In this document: piece by piece, positions 1 through 8,675 of the stretch
Position numbering within the stretch: position 1 is the first letter of the stretch
Layout of the letters: each line of letters begins with the position of its first letter
Assembly: GCA_021802055.1 (NCBI GenBank)
Contig: JAKAAY010000008.1
Coordinates: 1 to 64,000, forward strand
Length of the DNA: 64,000 nucleotides
Origin: Thermoplasmata archaeon
Lineage (GTDB): Archaea > Thermoplasmatota > Thermoplasmata > Thermoplasmatales > Thermoplasmataceae
Direction of reading: 5' to 3'
Position numbers and translations under genes: made by a program
Notes under the pieces: model-generated
What the model was told of the DNA's origin: nothing
The model's database searches: none
The model's input: the letters and a program-made list of their open reading frames with translations, nothing else

Positions 1-1428
1 GACGAACTGGTCCCGAAGCTGAGAAGACTCACCGAAGCCATCCATCGTTACGGATCACTGTGTTTTGTGCAGCTTGTCCATGCCGGGGGTAAGGCTTTAA
101 AGGATAATGAACGGCATCAGTTTGCTCCCACCGCAGTGGATTACCTGGGAACGCTGCCAAACGAGATGGATCTGGAAGATATCCGAAGCACCCAGGAGAG
201 CTTCATTGCAGCATCCGGAAGGGCCAGGAAGGCTGGATTCGACGGTGTTGAACTTCATGGTGCGCATGGTTACCTAGTTCAGGAATTCATCTCGCCTGCG
301 CTCAATAAGAGGACTGACAGGTATGGCGGGAGCACGGAGAACAGACTGAGATTTGTCCAGGAGATCATAGACGGCATTCGCGGTTCAACTGAAACAGCCC
401 TGGGGATACGCCTGAGCCTCTATGAGGATGATCCTGACGGATATCCTCCAGAATACGGTCTCAAGTGTGCAGAGTCTCTGGAGAATATAGACTACGTGCA
501 CTTTTCTGCCGGGAGATTTGCCTCTCCGGGTTCCACTGCATCCTTCTATCACAGGGCGCCACACATCGCCCTGAAGTTACCCCGCAAACCTGACATAACC
601 ACCATGGTCGTGGGCTCCATTGGCAGTGTGAACGCCATGGAGAAGGCGCTTGAGAAGAGTGACTTTGTATCCATAGGGCGTGGAGTGCTCGCTGATCCTT
701 TTTTCCCTGCAAAGGCCACGAACATGCCAGGTACAATAAGGCCGTGTATCAGATGCAACCAGGGTTGCAGATCCCTGTCATGGGGGGAGGTCAGGTGCAC
801 GGTGAATCCGGAGACTGGTTTCGAGCCTGTGGGAACGTACCCGAGATTTTCCGGAGACATAGACATCATAGGAGGCGGGATAAAGGGACTGGAGGCGGCA
901 CTCTATGCGTCGAAACTCGGGTTTAAGGTGCGGCTTTATGAGGAGAGGGAACAAGTCGGCGGACAGTTGAATGATATCAGGGAACCCATGATGAAGGAAG
1001 AATTTGTTCGCCTTGTTAACTACTACATCTCTGTTCTCCAGCTTGCGGGTGTTGAGATCATCACTGAAAACAGGGGCAGTGGAAGCGGAATTTTCTGCCT
1101 GCCTGACGTGATTTATCCACATTTGCCTGAAAGGAGCGAGGTCTTTGTGGACTCAGCCATATACATGCATCACGATGAGGCTCTCATCCGGGCGGAGTCG
1201 TCCCATGTAACCATGACGGCCAGAAGCCTCCAGTACCTCGATAGGGACAGGGCAAAGGAATTCAGAAAGATCGCGGAGTCAAGGGGCATCGTATTCTCGG
1301 ACTTCGACCCTGAGGTCTTCCACGACTCCTTCATGGACCCTGATCAGTACGACATCATGCGGGCCATGAACTCAGGAAGATTGGCAGTGGATCAGTACGT
1401 ACGGGGGCACTACAACCTGCATCTCTAG
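1..1428 (+). CDS. NADH:flavin oxidoreductase of the old yellow enzyme / 2,4-dienoyl-CoA reductase type, 5' partial
   Basis: The reading frame is open to the window edge, so the N-terminal part of the FMN barrel is missing. Seen: the barrel motif GFDGVELHGAHGYLVQEF followed by a DRYGGS-E-NR stretch, the Fe-S ligand run CIRCNQGC with a further Cys about 11 residues on (near 730-800), and a dinucleotide-binding segment IDIIGGGIKGLEAALYA (near 860) with EEREQVGGQLN. This order (FMN barrel, 4Fe-4S site, FAD/NAD domain) is that of 2,4-dienoyl-CoA reductase and trimethylamine dehydrogenase relatives. The FAD domain is recognisable, but the last roughly 120 residues diverge and the NAD(P)H-domain part looks shortened compared with the family, which usually totals about 640-670 residues. 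The substrate cannot be told. Inferred role: NAD(P)H-dependent reduction of an enoyl compound in the cytoplasm. Confidence 0.85.
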   Translation, partial: DELVPKLRRLTEAIHRYGSLCFVQLVHAGGKALKDNERHQFAPTAVDYLGTLPNEMDLEDIRSTQESFIAASGRARKAGFDGVELHGAHGYLVQEFISPALNKRTDRYGGSTENRLRFVQEIIDGIRGSTETALGIRLSLYEDDPDGYPPEYGLKCAESLENIDYVHFSAGRFASPGSTASFYHRAPHIALKLPRKPDITTMVVGSIGSVNAMEKALEKSDFVSIGRGVLADPFFPAKATNMPGTIRPCIRCNQGCRSLSWGEVRCTVNPETGFEPVGTYPRFSGDIDIIGGGIKGLEAALYASKLGFKVRLYEEREQVGGQLNDIREPMMKEEFVRLVNYYISVLQLAGVEIITENRGSGSGIFCLPDVIYPHLPERSEVFVDSAIYMHHDEALIRAESSHVTMTARSLQYLDRDRAKEFRKIAESRGIVFSDFDPEVFHDSFMDPDQYDIMRAMNSGRLAVDQYVRGHYNLHL

Positions 1429-1544
1429 CCCAGCTGCATAACTGAACCCGTTAACCGGCCCATTCGGTACCATAACGTTCATGCGCTCTCCAACAGCCCA
1501 TTATCTCCCGGAACTCTCATAAACCACCGGATACTAGTCCATTC

Positions 1545-2270
1545 ATGGAGACAATGAAGGGAAAGAAGGTGGCGCTCATTGGCGTGAGCAGGGGACTGGG
1601 GGCGGCCACTGCATACGAACTTCTCACTGAAGGAGCGAGCGTAATCATCAGCGCGAGGACGGAATCCAGACTCCGGGAGATCGCCGATTCCATGAAATCT
1701 GTGGGGAACATTGAGGCCGTACAGGGAGACGTATCGACGGCCGATGGGGCATCCAGGCTCGCGAGCAGGTTCTCAGATATCGCTGGAACGCTTGACGGCC
1801 TCTGCATTATGGTTGGTGGTTTTGCGCAGGACTCCATTGCGCAGCCTATCGCCCTGGACGAAATGCTTAACAACCATGTCAGGGCGGTAATTCACGCGGT
1901 ATCCTCACTTATGGGGATTATGAATCGCAATGGATCCATTGTTCTTATGAGTAATGCCTCCAGCCTGGATCGTGGAGCTTCAGCTAGCATGTCTTATTCC
2001 ATAGCCAAGGGGGCGGTGATCAGGATTGCGGAACTTCTCTGCCCGCAGCTCATCCCAAAGGCAATACGCGTCAACGTGGTGGCGCCAAGTTTTATTGATG
2101 GAGAATTCAAGCCTGGAAGGGACTTCCTGTTGCTGAGGAAGCTGGGAAGCTACCGTGTCCCCCCTGAAGGGATCGCGAGCGTCATAACCTTCCTGCTCTC
2201 CGACAGAAGTTCATGGGTCAACGGAGCCACAATCCCGGTGGATGGCGGAAACAGACTCGCTAAGATATAG
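1545..2270 (+). CDS. Short-chain dehydrogenase/reductase (SDR)
   Basis: A 241-residue protein of normal classical SDR length. Seen: the N-terminal nucleotide-binding glycine motif in the form GVSRGLG (usual TGxxxGxG), an acidic GDVS stretch near residue 60, the catalytic Tyr-x3-Lys pair in SYSIAKGA near residue 145, and the C-terminal GATIPVDGG end typical of these enzymes. Family knowledge: NAD(P)(H)-dependent oxidation or reduction of alcohols and ketones; the substrate cannot be inferred. A TATA-like CTCATAAACC lies about 24 nt before the ATG at 1545, fitting a leaderless transcript. It follows the OYE-type reductase on the same strand with a 116-base gap, so it probably has its own promoter. 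An alternative start is the ATG at 1554. Confidence 0.88.
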   Translation: METMKGKKVALIGVSRGLGAATAYELLTEGASVIISARTESRLREIADSMKSVGNIEAVQGDVSTADGASRLASRFSDIAGTLDGLCIMVGGFAQDSIAQPIALDEMLNNHVRAVIHAVSSLMGIMNRNGSIVLMSNASSLDRGASASMSYSIAKGAVIRIAELLCPQLIPKAIRVNVVAPSFIDGEFKPGRDFLLLRKLGSYRVPPEGIASVITFLLSDRSSWVNGATIPVDGGNRLAKI

Positions 2271-2273
2271 TGA

Positions 2274-3047
2274 TCAGGTAACAGATATCTTGAACGTAAC
2301 CGGCGAGATTTCTCTCTCCCTGCTGATGATGCATCGCAACGAAATCCTCGTGGATCCGTGGCCGGGTATGTCGATGGGAGTCGAGGGCGCAATGCTCTTT
2401 ATTGTAACATCGGAAGAGCCGGGTTCAACGGAAAAAACGGTAATTTTGTCGTTTTCCTTGGTGTTCTTGAGAATGATTGTCTCCTGAAATTCAATGAATT
2501 CCTTTCCAGTACTGTTGAATTTCCGCTTGCTCAGAAGCACGCCAAAGCTCACCATTCCATCGGAATATATATTCCTGGAGATGAGAAACTTAATGGGCCT
2601 GAACCTGAGGACTGGATCAAAATCTACGTCAGGCCTGTAATCGCTCCCTGAGACGATTTCATATTTCACTGCACTGATTCTGTTATACCTTACGTCATTG
2701 TAAGTGGCATAGGCCATGTATGCCAGCAGAGCACCAGGTGCAGCCACGAAGAATACGAAAAGGAGCTGATCGTAACCGGTAACCAGCAGCTGGAACAGGA
2801 ACAGGAAAAACGTCCCCAGTATCTCAAGAAAAGCGAGGAGGAGAATGAACGCTGAGTCGATCGTAAGCATAAGGTAGACGATCTTGGATTTTGGGGGGGC
2901 ACGTATGGCGTTGGGATTAATCCCGGCTCTGAACTCTCTGTATTGCTTTCCGCCGAAATAGATGTGTATAAGGGCGACAACCGATGGACCAATGGTATAG
3001 ATGGAAAACAAAACTATGAGTAATAGGAAAAACAGGAAGTTGTCCAT
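2274..3047 (-). CDS. Membrane protein of unknown function
   Basis: A 257-residue protein I do not recognise. The first 30 residues are a strong membrane helix (LFFLLLIVLFSIYTIGPSVV). Two more hydrophobic stretches follow around residues 60-110, then about 140 polar residues rich in beta-type sequence (conserved-looking SVEPGSSDVTIKSI). This suggests a small membrane anchor with a soluble C-terminal domain. The start is supported by a TATA-like AATTAAATAATG on the minus strand about 30 nt upstream (3071-3082). It converges with the SDR gene with only 3 bases between stops. Confidence 0.65.
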   Translation of the reverse strand: MDNFLFFLLLIVLFSIYTIGPSVVALIHIYFGGKQYREFRAGINPNAIRAPPKSKIVYLMLTIDSAFILLLAFLEILGTFFLFLFQLLVTGYDQLLFVFFVAAPGALLAYMAYATYNDVRYNRISAVKYEIVSGSDYRPDVDFDPVLRFRPIKFLISRNIYSDGMVSFGVLLSKRKFNSTGKEFIEFQETIILKNTKENDKITVFSVEPGSSDVTIKSIAPSTPIDIPGHGSTRISLRCIISREREISPVTFKISVT

Positions 3048-3280
3048 TGATTCATGGATTCATCATTGTACATTATTTAATTCTTGGGTTGTGATCAGGC
3101 GATTTAGCAGAGACACCATTCGTTCTTACCCGCTAAAATGTGCCGCATGCTCTACGCGAAATTCATCATTTTGCCGCTATGTGGTGCCAGACATCCCACG
3201 ATCCCTTAACACGGTGCCCTCATTACTTCCGGTGATCTTCGAGAACAGCTTGATATGTTTGCCCATGCAATCAAAAAGAG

Positions 3281-3288
3281 TTTATATG
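3281..3288 (+). promoter_or_regulatory. TATA box (box A) for the PH-like/zinc-ribbon gene
   Basis: TTTATATG, centred about 25 nt before the ATG at 3308. An archaeal TATA box at this distance puts the transcription start on or next to the start codon, so it favours 3308 over the in-frame ATG at 3302. Confidence 0.6.
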
Positions 3289-3307
3289 CAGATATTATGC
3301 GATGACA

Positions 3308-3970
3308 ATGCCCATATACGAACCTACAGAGAAAGAGATAATGCATGAATATGTGACCTTCATTTCCGGACGGGAGGACATATCGGGAGGAAATCTCTTC
3401 CTCACGGACAGGAGGCTTATATACGAGCGGAAGGGGCACAGGGGCATGTTCAGTGCGACATCCGCTGCGGTCTCGGAGGAGATCCAGCTGCACGAGGTCT
3501 CGAACGTGACGACCGCTGTTCCGAGATTCAAGATGTTCACCAAGAAAACCTTCTCCGTTGAGTTTGAATCCAACGGGTCCAAGCAGGTTGTAAGGTTCCA
3601 GGTGAAGGATCCTGCGCAGTGGAAGGAGAATATCACAAAATGGGCAATAGATGCCAAACGCGTTCACGAGGAAGAAAGGCACAGAACCACGGAAGAGGAC
3701 TACAGAAAGAAACTTGAAATGGCCAGGGCAAAGGCCGGCACCACAAATGTTGGTGTGTTGCATGTCAACTCCCCTAACGAAGTGAGAAAGAAGGCACAAC
3801 CGCAGAAGAACCATAGAGCCGACGTCATCGATGCTGAGGACCTGGGGACCACGGCCATGCAGAAAACGGAAAACATGCCTCCTGCAGAGGTAAAATACTG
3901 TCCTGAGTGTGGCTACACCCTGGACTCAAGCATGAAATACTGTCCAAGCTGTGGCACAAAGGTCAGTTAA
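3308..3970 (+). CDS. PH-like domain protein with C-terminal zinc ribbon
   Basis: About 220 residues. The N-terminal half (residues about 10-105) has the pattern of a small PH-like/GRAM-type domain: GGNLFLTDRRLIYERKG, then alternating beta strands and an amphipathic helix. A charged, probably coiled linker follows (EEERHRTTEEDYRKKLEMA). The last 25 residues hold a zinc ribbon with two CPxCG knuckles, CPECGYTLDSSMKYCPSCG. Such zinc-ribbon plus PH-like proteins are usually cytosolic or membrane-associated and lack a defined reaction. The stop codon overlaps the next start (TAATG at 3968-3972), so it is translationally coupled to the CinA-type gene. The start was chosen from the TATA box at 3281-3288. 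Function is unknown. Confidence 0.7.
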   Translation: MPIYEPTEKEIMHEYVTFISGREDISGGNLFLTDRRLIYERKGHRGMFSATSAAVSEEIQLHEVSNVTTAVPRFKMFTKKTFSVEFESNGSKQVVRFQVKDPAQWKENITKWAIDAKRVHEEERHRTTEEDYRKKLEMARAKAGTTNVGVLHVNSPNEVRKKAQPQKNHRADVIDAEDLGTTAMQKTENMPPAEVKYCPECGYTLDSSMKYCPSCGTKVS

Positions 3971-4764
3971 TGCCTCTTGATGAAAAGTGGAAGTCGGCGT
4001 GCATAATCACCATTGGCAATGAGTTGTTGAAGGGGCGTACTGTCAACACAAATTTCACGGAAATTGCGAAAATGCTCACGGATCACGGCGTTGAAGTCAC
4101 ATCCGGTCTGGTGGTAATGGATGCTCCTGAAAGCATAGGATGGGCAATCAAGACTGCGCTCCTGTCTTCTGACATAATTGTGACCTCAGGCGGCCTTGGG
4201 CCTACGTTTGATGACATGACACTGGCCTCCATAGGTGAAGCCCTTGGCATCGATATGATTGAAAACCTGGATGCACTGGAGATGCTCAAGGCGAGGTTCG
4301 GTAAGATGCATCTTGAGCTTACGGCGTCCAGGAGAAAAATGGCTGTTTTCCCTGAGGGCTCTGAGATCATTCCCAACAGTGTCGGTAGTGCTCCTGGTAT
4401 GCTGCTGAACCATGAGGGCAGGATCATAATCTCACTCCCCGGTGTCCCTTCGGAGATGCGCTCCATGTTGGCGTCAGCCATTCCCAGGGTCATAGGTCAT
4501 GATTTCTTTTATTTTGACAAGAGCATCACCTTTCCAGGCGTGATGGAGAGCCAGCTTGCTCCATTTGTCAGCGACATCATGCGCAGACCTGGAAACATGG
4601 CTTACATCAAGAGTCACCCGCTGCAGACAGAGGATAAAAACCCCGGGATAAAGGTTGAAGTCTCTGCCAGGACAGACAGCCTTGCAAAATCCATGGAGAT
4701 TGTGGAAACCATGCTGAGAGAAATTCAGGAAATCGTTAAAAAATTTGGAAAGTCCTCAGCCTGA
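3970..4764 (+). CDS. CinA N-terminal / molybdopterin-binding (MoCF) domain protein
   Basis: 264 residues. Seen: the MoCF-domain opening IITIGNELLKGRTVNTN, the motif TSGGLGPTFDDMT near residue 75, and the later LPGVPSEM motif, all characteristic of the CinA N-terminal/MogA-like fold. Only the N-terminal domain is present; the C-terminal deamidase part of bacterial CinA is absent, as is common in archaea. Family members include ADP-ribose/nucleotide pyrophosphatase-like proteins, so a nucleotide-hydrolysing role is possible but not shown. A longer frame opens at 3907, but that part overlaps the zinc ribbon of the upstream gene and lacks family similarity, so the ATG at 3970 is preferred. The 3' end overlaps the convergent gene at 4756 by 9 bases. 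Confidence 0.85.
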   Translation: MPLDEKWKSACIITIGNELLKGRTVNTNFTEIAKMLTDHGVEVTSGLVVMDAPESIGWAIKTALLSSDIIVTSGGLGPTFDDMTLASIGEALGIDMIENLDALEMLKARFGKMHLELTASRRKMAVFPEGSEIIPNSVGSAPGMLLNHEGRIIISLPGVPSEMRSMLASAIPRVIGHDFFYFDKSITFPGVMESQLAPFVSDIMRRPGNMAYIKSHPLQTEDKNPGIKVEVSARTDSLAKSMEIVETMLREIQEIVKKFGKSSA

Positions 4765-5961
4765 AGACTTGATGCCCACGCTGAGAATTTCCGCAATCTC
4801 CACGGACAAAGGGCCAAGCAGCCCAAGCCTCTCCTTTACGAAGTCGCTGTCCAGGATTGGAGCCATTGGTGAAGTGTCATTGTTTGCCTGACGCAGCCGG
4901 TTGACCTCAGCAGCGACAAGCTTGGCCATGTGCACGAGGAATCCCTGAAAGTCCAGGGTAGAGAGCACGTCGAGATCGTTTATCAGGAGTTTAGTCAGTT
5001 TCTGGCGGTGATTCCCAAGTTCTGAGAATGTGCCATAGAACGTGGACATTATCTGTGAGAGGACTGCCGTGTCCGTTACATTGGCCAGCGCTGGCTGTGT
5101 CATGATGTCAGAGGTCACGGTCCCATCAGCGTACTGGACTCCCAGTATGGGGTTGTCCTCGTAGAAGGAATAGGATAGTTTTACCACGTGATCGCCCTGG
5201 TCAGAGGTAAAGGTGAGCAGCAGGGTATTCCCGGACAGTTCTCCCTCTGTAAGAAGGTATTTGTCCAGTTTCTCATAATCAATGACGGCTTCCTTGCTGA
5301 CCCAGCTTGTTGCCGATCTTACAGGCAGCTTGAACCCTTTTGCAATGGAAGAAAAGTATACGACCCCCTTGAAAATATCGACGTCTCCGGCCCTGAGCGA
5401 GAATTCGTAGGACAGGTCCACGTTTTCTGAGACCAGGTCTGTTGTCTTTGACATGAACCCCCTCCTGACTATGGGTTTTTCGAATTTTCGTGTGATGCGG
5501 TAGGTTCCCCTGGCGTCATATGCCCCGCTTACGAGTTTGAGGCTGACCTTTCTGGAATCCGGCGGGATCGTAATGCCCTGGAGGTATGAGTCGATCGCGC
5601 CGACCGCCTTATCACGCTCCTGGGCGTAGGAACTCTCGATCTGAGAAACCTCTTTTGTGAGTGAATCGCCAATGCTTGCCTTGTACTGGCTCACAGCAGC
5701 CTCGGCAAATTTTGTGATCTTATCCACCATCTCATCCGCAAGTGGGATAGTTCCAGGCTGTATGAGTCCCCTGAGGAACTTTCCAAGTTCCCCTGGAAGG
5801 GATTCGATAACGGACATCTTCGACTTGACCTCAGTCTTTGAGGACTCTGCCCTGGCCACCAGGTTCTTGTTGCTCATTATGCTGACAACGGCCTGAACAG
5901 GGTTAGCGAGGAGGTTTTTAATTATATCTGATGGGTTGGGTTTGATAGCAGTCTGTTCCAT
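4756..5961 (-). CDS. Uncharacterised 401-residue protein
   Basis: Not recognised. Seen: an N-terminal helical region (residues 1-145) with repeated amphipathic heptad-like stretches (KTEVKSKMSVIESLPGELGKFL, KEVSQIESSYAQERDKAV), a central part of beta-rich sequence (about 150-300: RKVSLKLVSGAYDARGTY, TLLLTFTSDQGDHVVKLSY), and a C-terminal helical segment. No signal peptide, membrane helix, cysteine cluster or nucleotide-binding motif is visible, so it is probably a cytosolic or membrane-surface structural protein. A TATA-like AAAATAATATG lies about 30 nt upstream on the minus strand, supporting the start. Its 3' end overlaps the CinA-type gene. Confidence 0.7.
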   Translation of the reverse strand: MEQTAIKPNPSDIIKNLLANPVQAVVSIMSNKNLVARAESSKTEVKSKMSVIESLPGELGKFLRGLIQPGTIPLADEMVDKITKFAEAAVSQYKASIGDSLTKEVSQIESSYAQERDKAVGAIDSYLQGITIPPDSRKVSLKLVSGAYDARGTYRITRKFEKPIVRRGFMSKTTDLVSENVDLSYEFSLRAGDVDIFKGVVYFSSIAKGFKLPVRSATSWVSKEAVIDYEKLDKYLLTEGELSGNTLLLTFTSDQGDHVVKLSYSFYEDNPILGVQYADGTVTSDIMTQPALANVTDTAVLSQIMSTFYGTFSELGNHRQKLTKLLINDLDVLSTLDFQGFLVHMAKLVAAEVNRLRQANNDTSPMAPILDSDFVKERLGLLGPLSVEIAEILSVGIKSSG

Positions 5962-6194
5962 CTGTAAAAGGGAAAAGGATTCCGGTTTACATATTATTTT
6001 GCCATAGGAAGAAGTTTCAGATTCATAGAGATATCATGATCTGTCCTTTTTTTCCATGAAATTTTATGGCCGGCGACCTTGAATTATTGAAGGTAGCGCC
6101 GCGTTTAGAGGCTGCAGCCTCAGGGATTCCCGGCAAAACGTTACGGAGCTGTTTTAGCCTTACAGGAAGAATCATGCATTCACCAGTGGGAAAA

Positions 6195-6208
6195 TTTAAA
6201 AGTATATG
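6195..6208 (+). promoter_or_regulatory. TATA box within the longest open frame of the next gene
   Basis: TTTAAAAGTATATG, centred about 30 nt before a TTG at 6231. The longest frame opens at 6066, upstream of this box, so the box argues that the real gene starts at or after about 6226. Confidence 0.5.
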
Positions 6209-6230
6209 GCGTCTTAAATGTCCGATACAC

Positions 6231-6710
6231 TTGGAATCTCAGAGGTCTGACAATTTCGACGTCATAGTAGACAAGTTGCTTCTAGACATCAAGGCAATGG
6301 TGCTCCTTTCTTCCACCGTTCAAAACTCCAGGGAAATCATCAGGCAGCGTTTTAGGGAATCGCCAGACGATGAGGTCAAGACCTTCGTTGAAATAGTGGC
6401 CAGCGAAACGAAAACGCGCTTTATGGAAAATTTCCTGATTGCAGCTGGCGAATTTGTTCTGTCTGCCTTTCTCCTCTATTTTGGCCTCATCCTGTCCGTT
6501 CCGGTCTTCCTGTACAAGGGAAAAAGCACGCTTGTGCTCAGTTACTTCCAATCTCTTGAATCTTCCGTGTTTTCCAGCTATGGGACGTATACGGCGGTCA
6601 TCGTGGTGGATCTGCTTCTGTCTGCCCTCCTGCTGGTATCTTCGTTCTATGCCCTGAGAATGGCGTCCAGGGAGATCTCCAGACTGGGACTGCATATCTC
6701 CAAGAAATAA
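6231..6710 (+). CDS. Small membrane protein preceding the APC transporter
   Basis: About 159 residues from the TTG at 6231, which the TATA box at 6195-6208 makes the best start; an ATG at 6066 would add 55 residues of unlikely composition. Seen: a charged N-terminal helical part (RQRFRESPDDEVKTFVEIVASE), then two membrane segments (LIAAGEFVLSAFLLYFGLIL and TAVIVVDLLLSALLLVSSFY) and a basic tail. No family recognised. It lies 12 bases before the transporter gene on the same strand, so the two are probably one operon and the protein may be an accessory subunit; that is inference. Confidence 0.6.
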   Translation: MESQRSDNFDVIVDKLLLDIKAMVLLSSTVQNSREIIRQRFRESPDDEVKTFVEIVASETKTRFMENFLIAAGEFVLSAFLLYFGLILSVPVFLYKGKSTLVLSYFQSLESSVFSSYGTYTAVIVVDLLLSALLLVSSFYALRMASREISRLGLHISKK

Positions 6711-6722
6711 TGGTGCCTGACG

Positions 6723-8675
6723 ATGGTGGATTTACGTCAACTGCTTAGAAAGGGGTTTGGGGCCATAACCTCGTTTTATGCCCTCGCTGTTGGATATGTC
6801 ATTAACGGCGGCCTCGTCAGGGAACTTGTAAAGAGGAAGAAGAACATAGCGATGGCCACGAAGATCGCTGCCTTTCTATCTGGCATTGCCATACTGGCTG
6901 TCAGCGGCTTCATGCTTCTGCTCATGCTGTATTCTGCACCCATATACACGGACATGAATTCCTCCAAGGCCATTTCAGCCATGATCCTTGTTCTCTCAGC
7001 CATAAGCGGCGTACTTCTCATTACGGCCCTCCCTGAGTCCATCAGGGTCAGGTTCCTGCACCCTGTCAGCAGGCGGGCAAAGAACCCAACCTACGGGTTC
7101 TACACCATGGTTGCAATCGGGGTCGGCACGACCATTGGTTCTCCCCTGTTTGTCCTGATCCCGGAGAATATAGTCCAGTACTCCTATGTGTCCGTCTTTT
7201 CCCTGCTTATTGCAGGCGGCCTTTCTCTTGGCCTGGCGATCTCGTATTCCTACCAGTACAGGTACGCGATCAGAAACCATATAGACATCGTTGGAGGATC
7301 CGGATTTGTCAGCCATTCCACGGGTTCCAAAAGCCTCAGGTACTTCATAACGAGGATTTCCGCATGGATCGCGAACACGGCGCTGGCAGCTTATTCTGCA
7401 TTGCTGTTCGAACAGTTCAACCTGACCGTCATAAATGGCATACTGCTTAACTTCGGGCTCAGCAGCTTTGAGATAAGCATGACCGTAATTTCTGTAACAA
7501 TAGTTTTCATCCTGTGGTTCGTGGTGAACGCCTTCTACAGTGAAAGGTACCTGAGACACATAGGCAACGTGCAGATCATACTGGTCATCTTTATGGTGTC
7601 AGTTCTAGTGCTGGAGAGCATCAACATTGGCTTCAGCGGTGGCTGGCAACTGTCCCGGCTCCCATCGGTCACGACAGGCGATCCGGTTGTTGACCTGATA
7701 ATTAACGTGGGATATCTTTACCTGATCTTTTTTGGCTTTCAGGAGATCCTATCGCTGAACAGGGAGGGGCTTGATGAATCACGACTCCCGCTGGGAAAAA
7801 GGCTATTCGGCAAGGCCACTTTCGGGAAGGAGTTCTATGTCCCTGCAGCGATAATTCTTACCGTAATCCTGTCGTCTGCAGTCAATATCCTGTTTGCGCT
7901 TGCGGTCCTTTCGCTTCACCTCACCCCGTCGCAACTGTCATCCTCTGCGATACCGGCAATTTATATTGCCAAGACATTCACCGGAAAATACTGGGAACTT
8001 CTGCTTGGAATAGTTTTTCTCGTGGCTTCCATCACCACCTTTGTTCCTGCTTTCCTTGCTGCCTCGCGGCACCTGGGCGCATTGAGTGAGAGCGGTTTTT
8101 TCCCGAAGGTGATAAGTTCCTCATCCTGGCTCATAACCCTGATCCTCATCGGTGTCCTGTATTCACTGAATGCCAACTTCCTTGTGAGCATCACAGACTT
8201 TATGATCCTCATTAGCCTCACAGTAATTTCCCTGTCCGCGATCTGGATAAAGAAAACGAAACTGACAAGGACGGACAGATGGCAGCGGATTGCCTTGCTG
8301 GTTTCTGTGCTCGGGATTGTATCTGCAGTTTCACTTTACTTCATAGAGCCGGATGTTGTCCTCATTGGTGTATACGCCTTTCTCCTGACGTACTTCTTCT
8401 TTGATATTCTCAATCTTGGCACGGTGGGCAACACACTTTTTCTGCTCTTTCTGGACCTTTCTGCCGTACCCATGCTGCTGTTCTTCCCCGTGGGCCGTCT
8501 CACCCTGAGCGGGACATTCATGGGACTGGGCACTGTAGTGGTATACCAGTGGGAGCTTGTGGTCTTGCTCCTGGCCAGTGCAGTTTTCATTGCACTGAAC
8601 CTTCTCGTGGATGTCCTGCTCATAGGAAGAACAGGGTTCATCCTTCAGGCTTCAAACCAGCCTGAACAGCTTTAG
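6723..8675 (+). CDS. APC-superfamily (amino acid permease-like) transporter
   Basis: 650 residues, almost entirely membrane helices (roughly 14-16). The transport core begins near residue 120 with VAIGVGTTIGSPLFVLIPENI, matching the first broken helix (GxG-I-G) of amino acid/polyamine permeases, followed by the loop IVGGSGFV that also recurs in this superfamily. Two extra helices and a basic loop (VKRKKN) precede the core, making it longer than the usual 430-500 residues. Substrate unknown; amino acids or another small organic cation are plausible. It is probably cotranscribed with the small membrane protein upstream. The 3' end overlaps the convergent phosphoesterase gene by 24 bases. Confidence 0.75.
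   Translation: MVDLRQLLRKGFGAITSFYALAVGYVINGGLVRELVKRKKNIAMATKIAAFLSGIAILAVSGFMLLLMLYSAPIYTDMNSSKAISAMILVLSAISGVLLITALPESIRVRFLHPVSRRAKNPTYGFYTMVAIGVGTTIGSPLFVLIPENIVQYSYVSVFSLLIAGGLSLGLAISYSYQYRYAIRNHIDIVGGSGFVSHSTGSKSLRYFITRISAWIANTALAAYSALLFEQFNLTVINGILLNFGLSSFEISMTVISVTIVFILWFVVNAFYSERYLRHIGNVQIILVIFMVSVLVLESINIGFSGGWQLSRLPSVTTGDPVVDLIINVGYLYLIFFGFQEILSLNREGLDESRLPLGKRLFGKATFGKEFYVPAAIILTVILSSAVNILFALAVLSLHLTPSQLSSSAIPAIYIAKTFTGKYWELLLGIVFLVASITTFVPAFLAASRHLGALSESGFFPKVISSSSWLITLILIGVLYSLNANFLVSITDFMILISLTVISLSAIWIKKTKLTRTDRWQRIALLVSVLGIVSAVSLYFIEPDVVLIGVYAFLLTYFFFDILNLGTVGNTLFLLFLDLSAVPMLLFFPVGRLTLSGTFMGLGTVVVYQWELVVLLLASAVFIALNLLVDVLLIGRTGFILQASNQPEQL

Noticed and set aside
6996-7559. 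187-codon minus-strand frame within the APC transporter
   Set aside because: Shadow frame rich in Arg, Gln and Gly, with no start signal.
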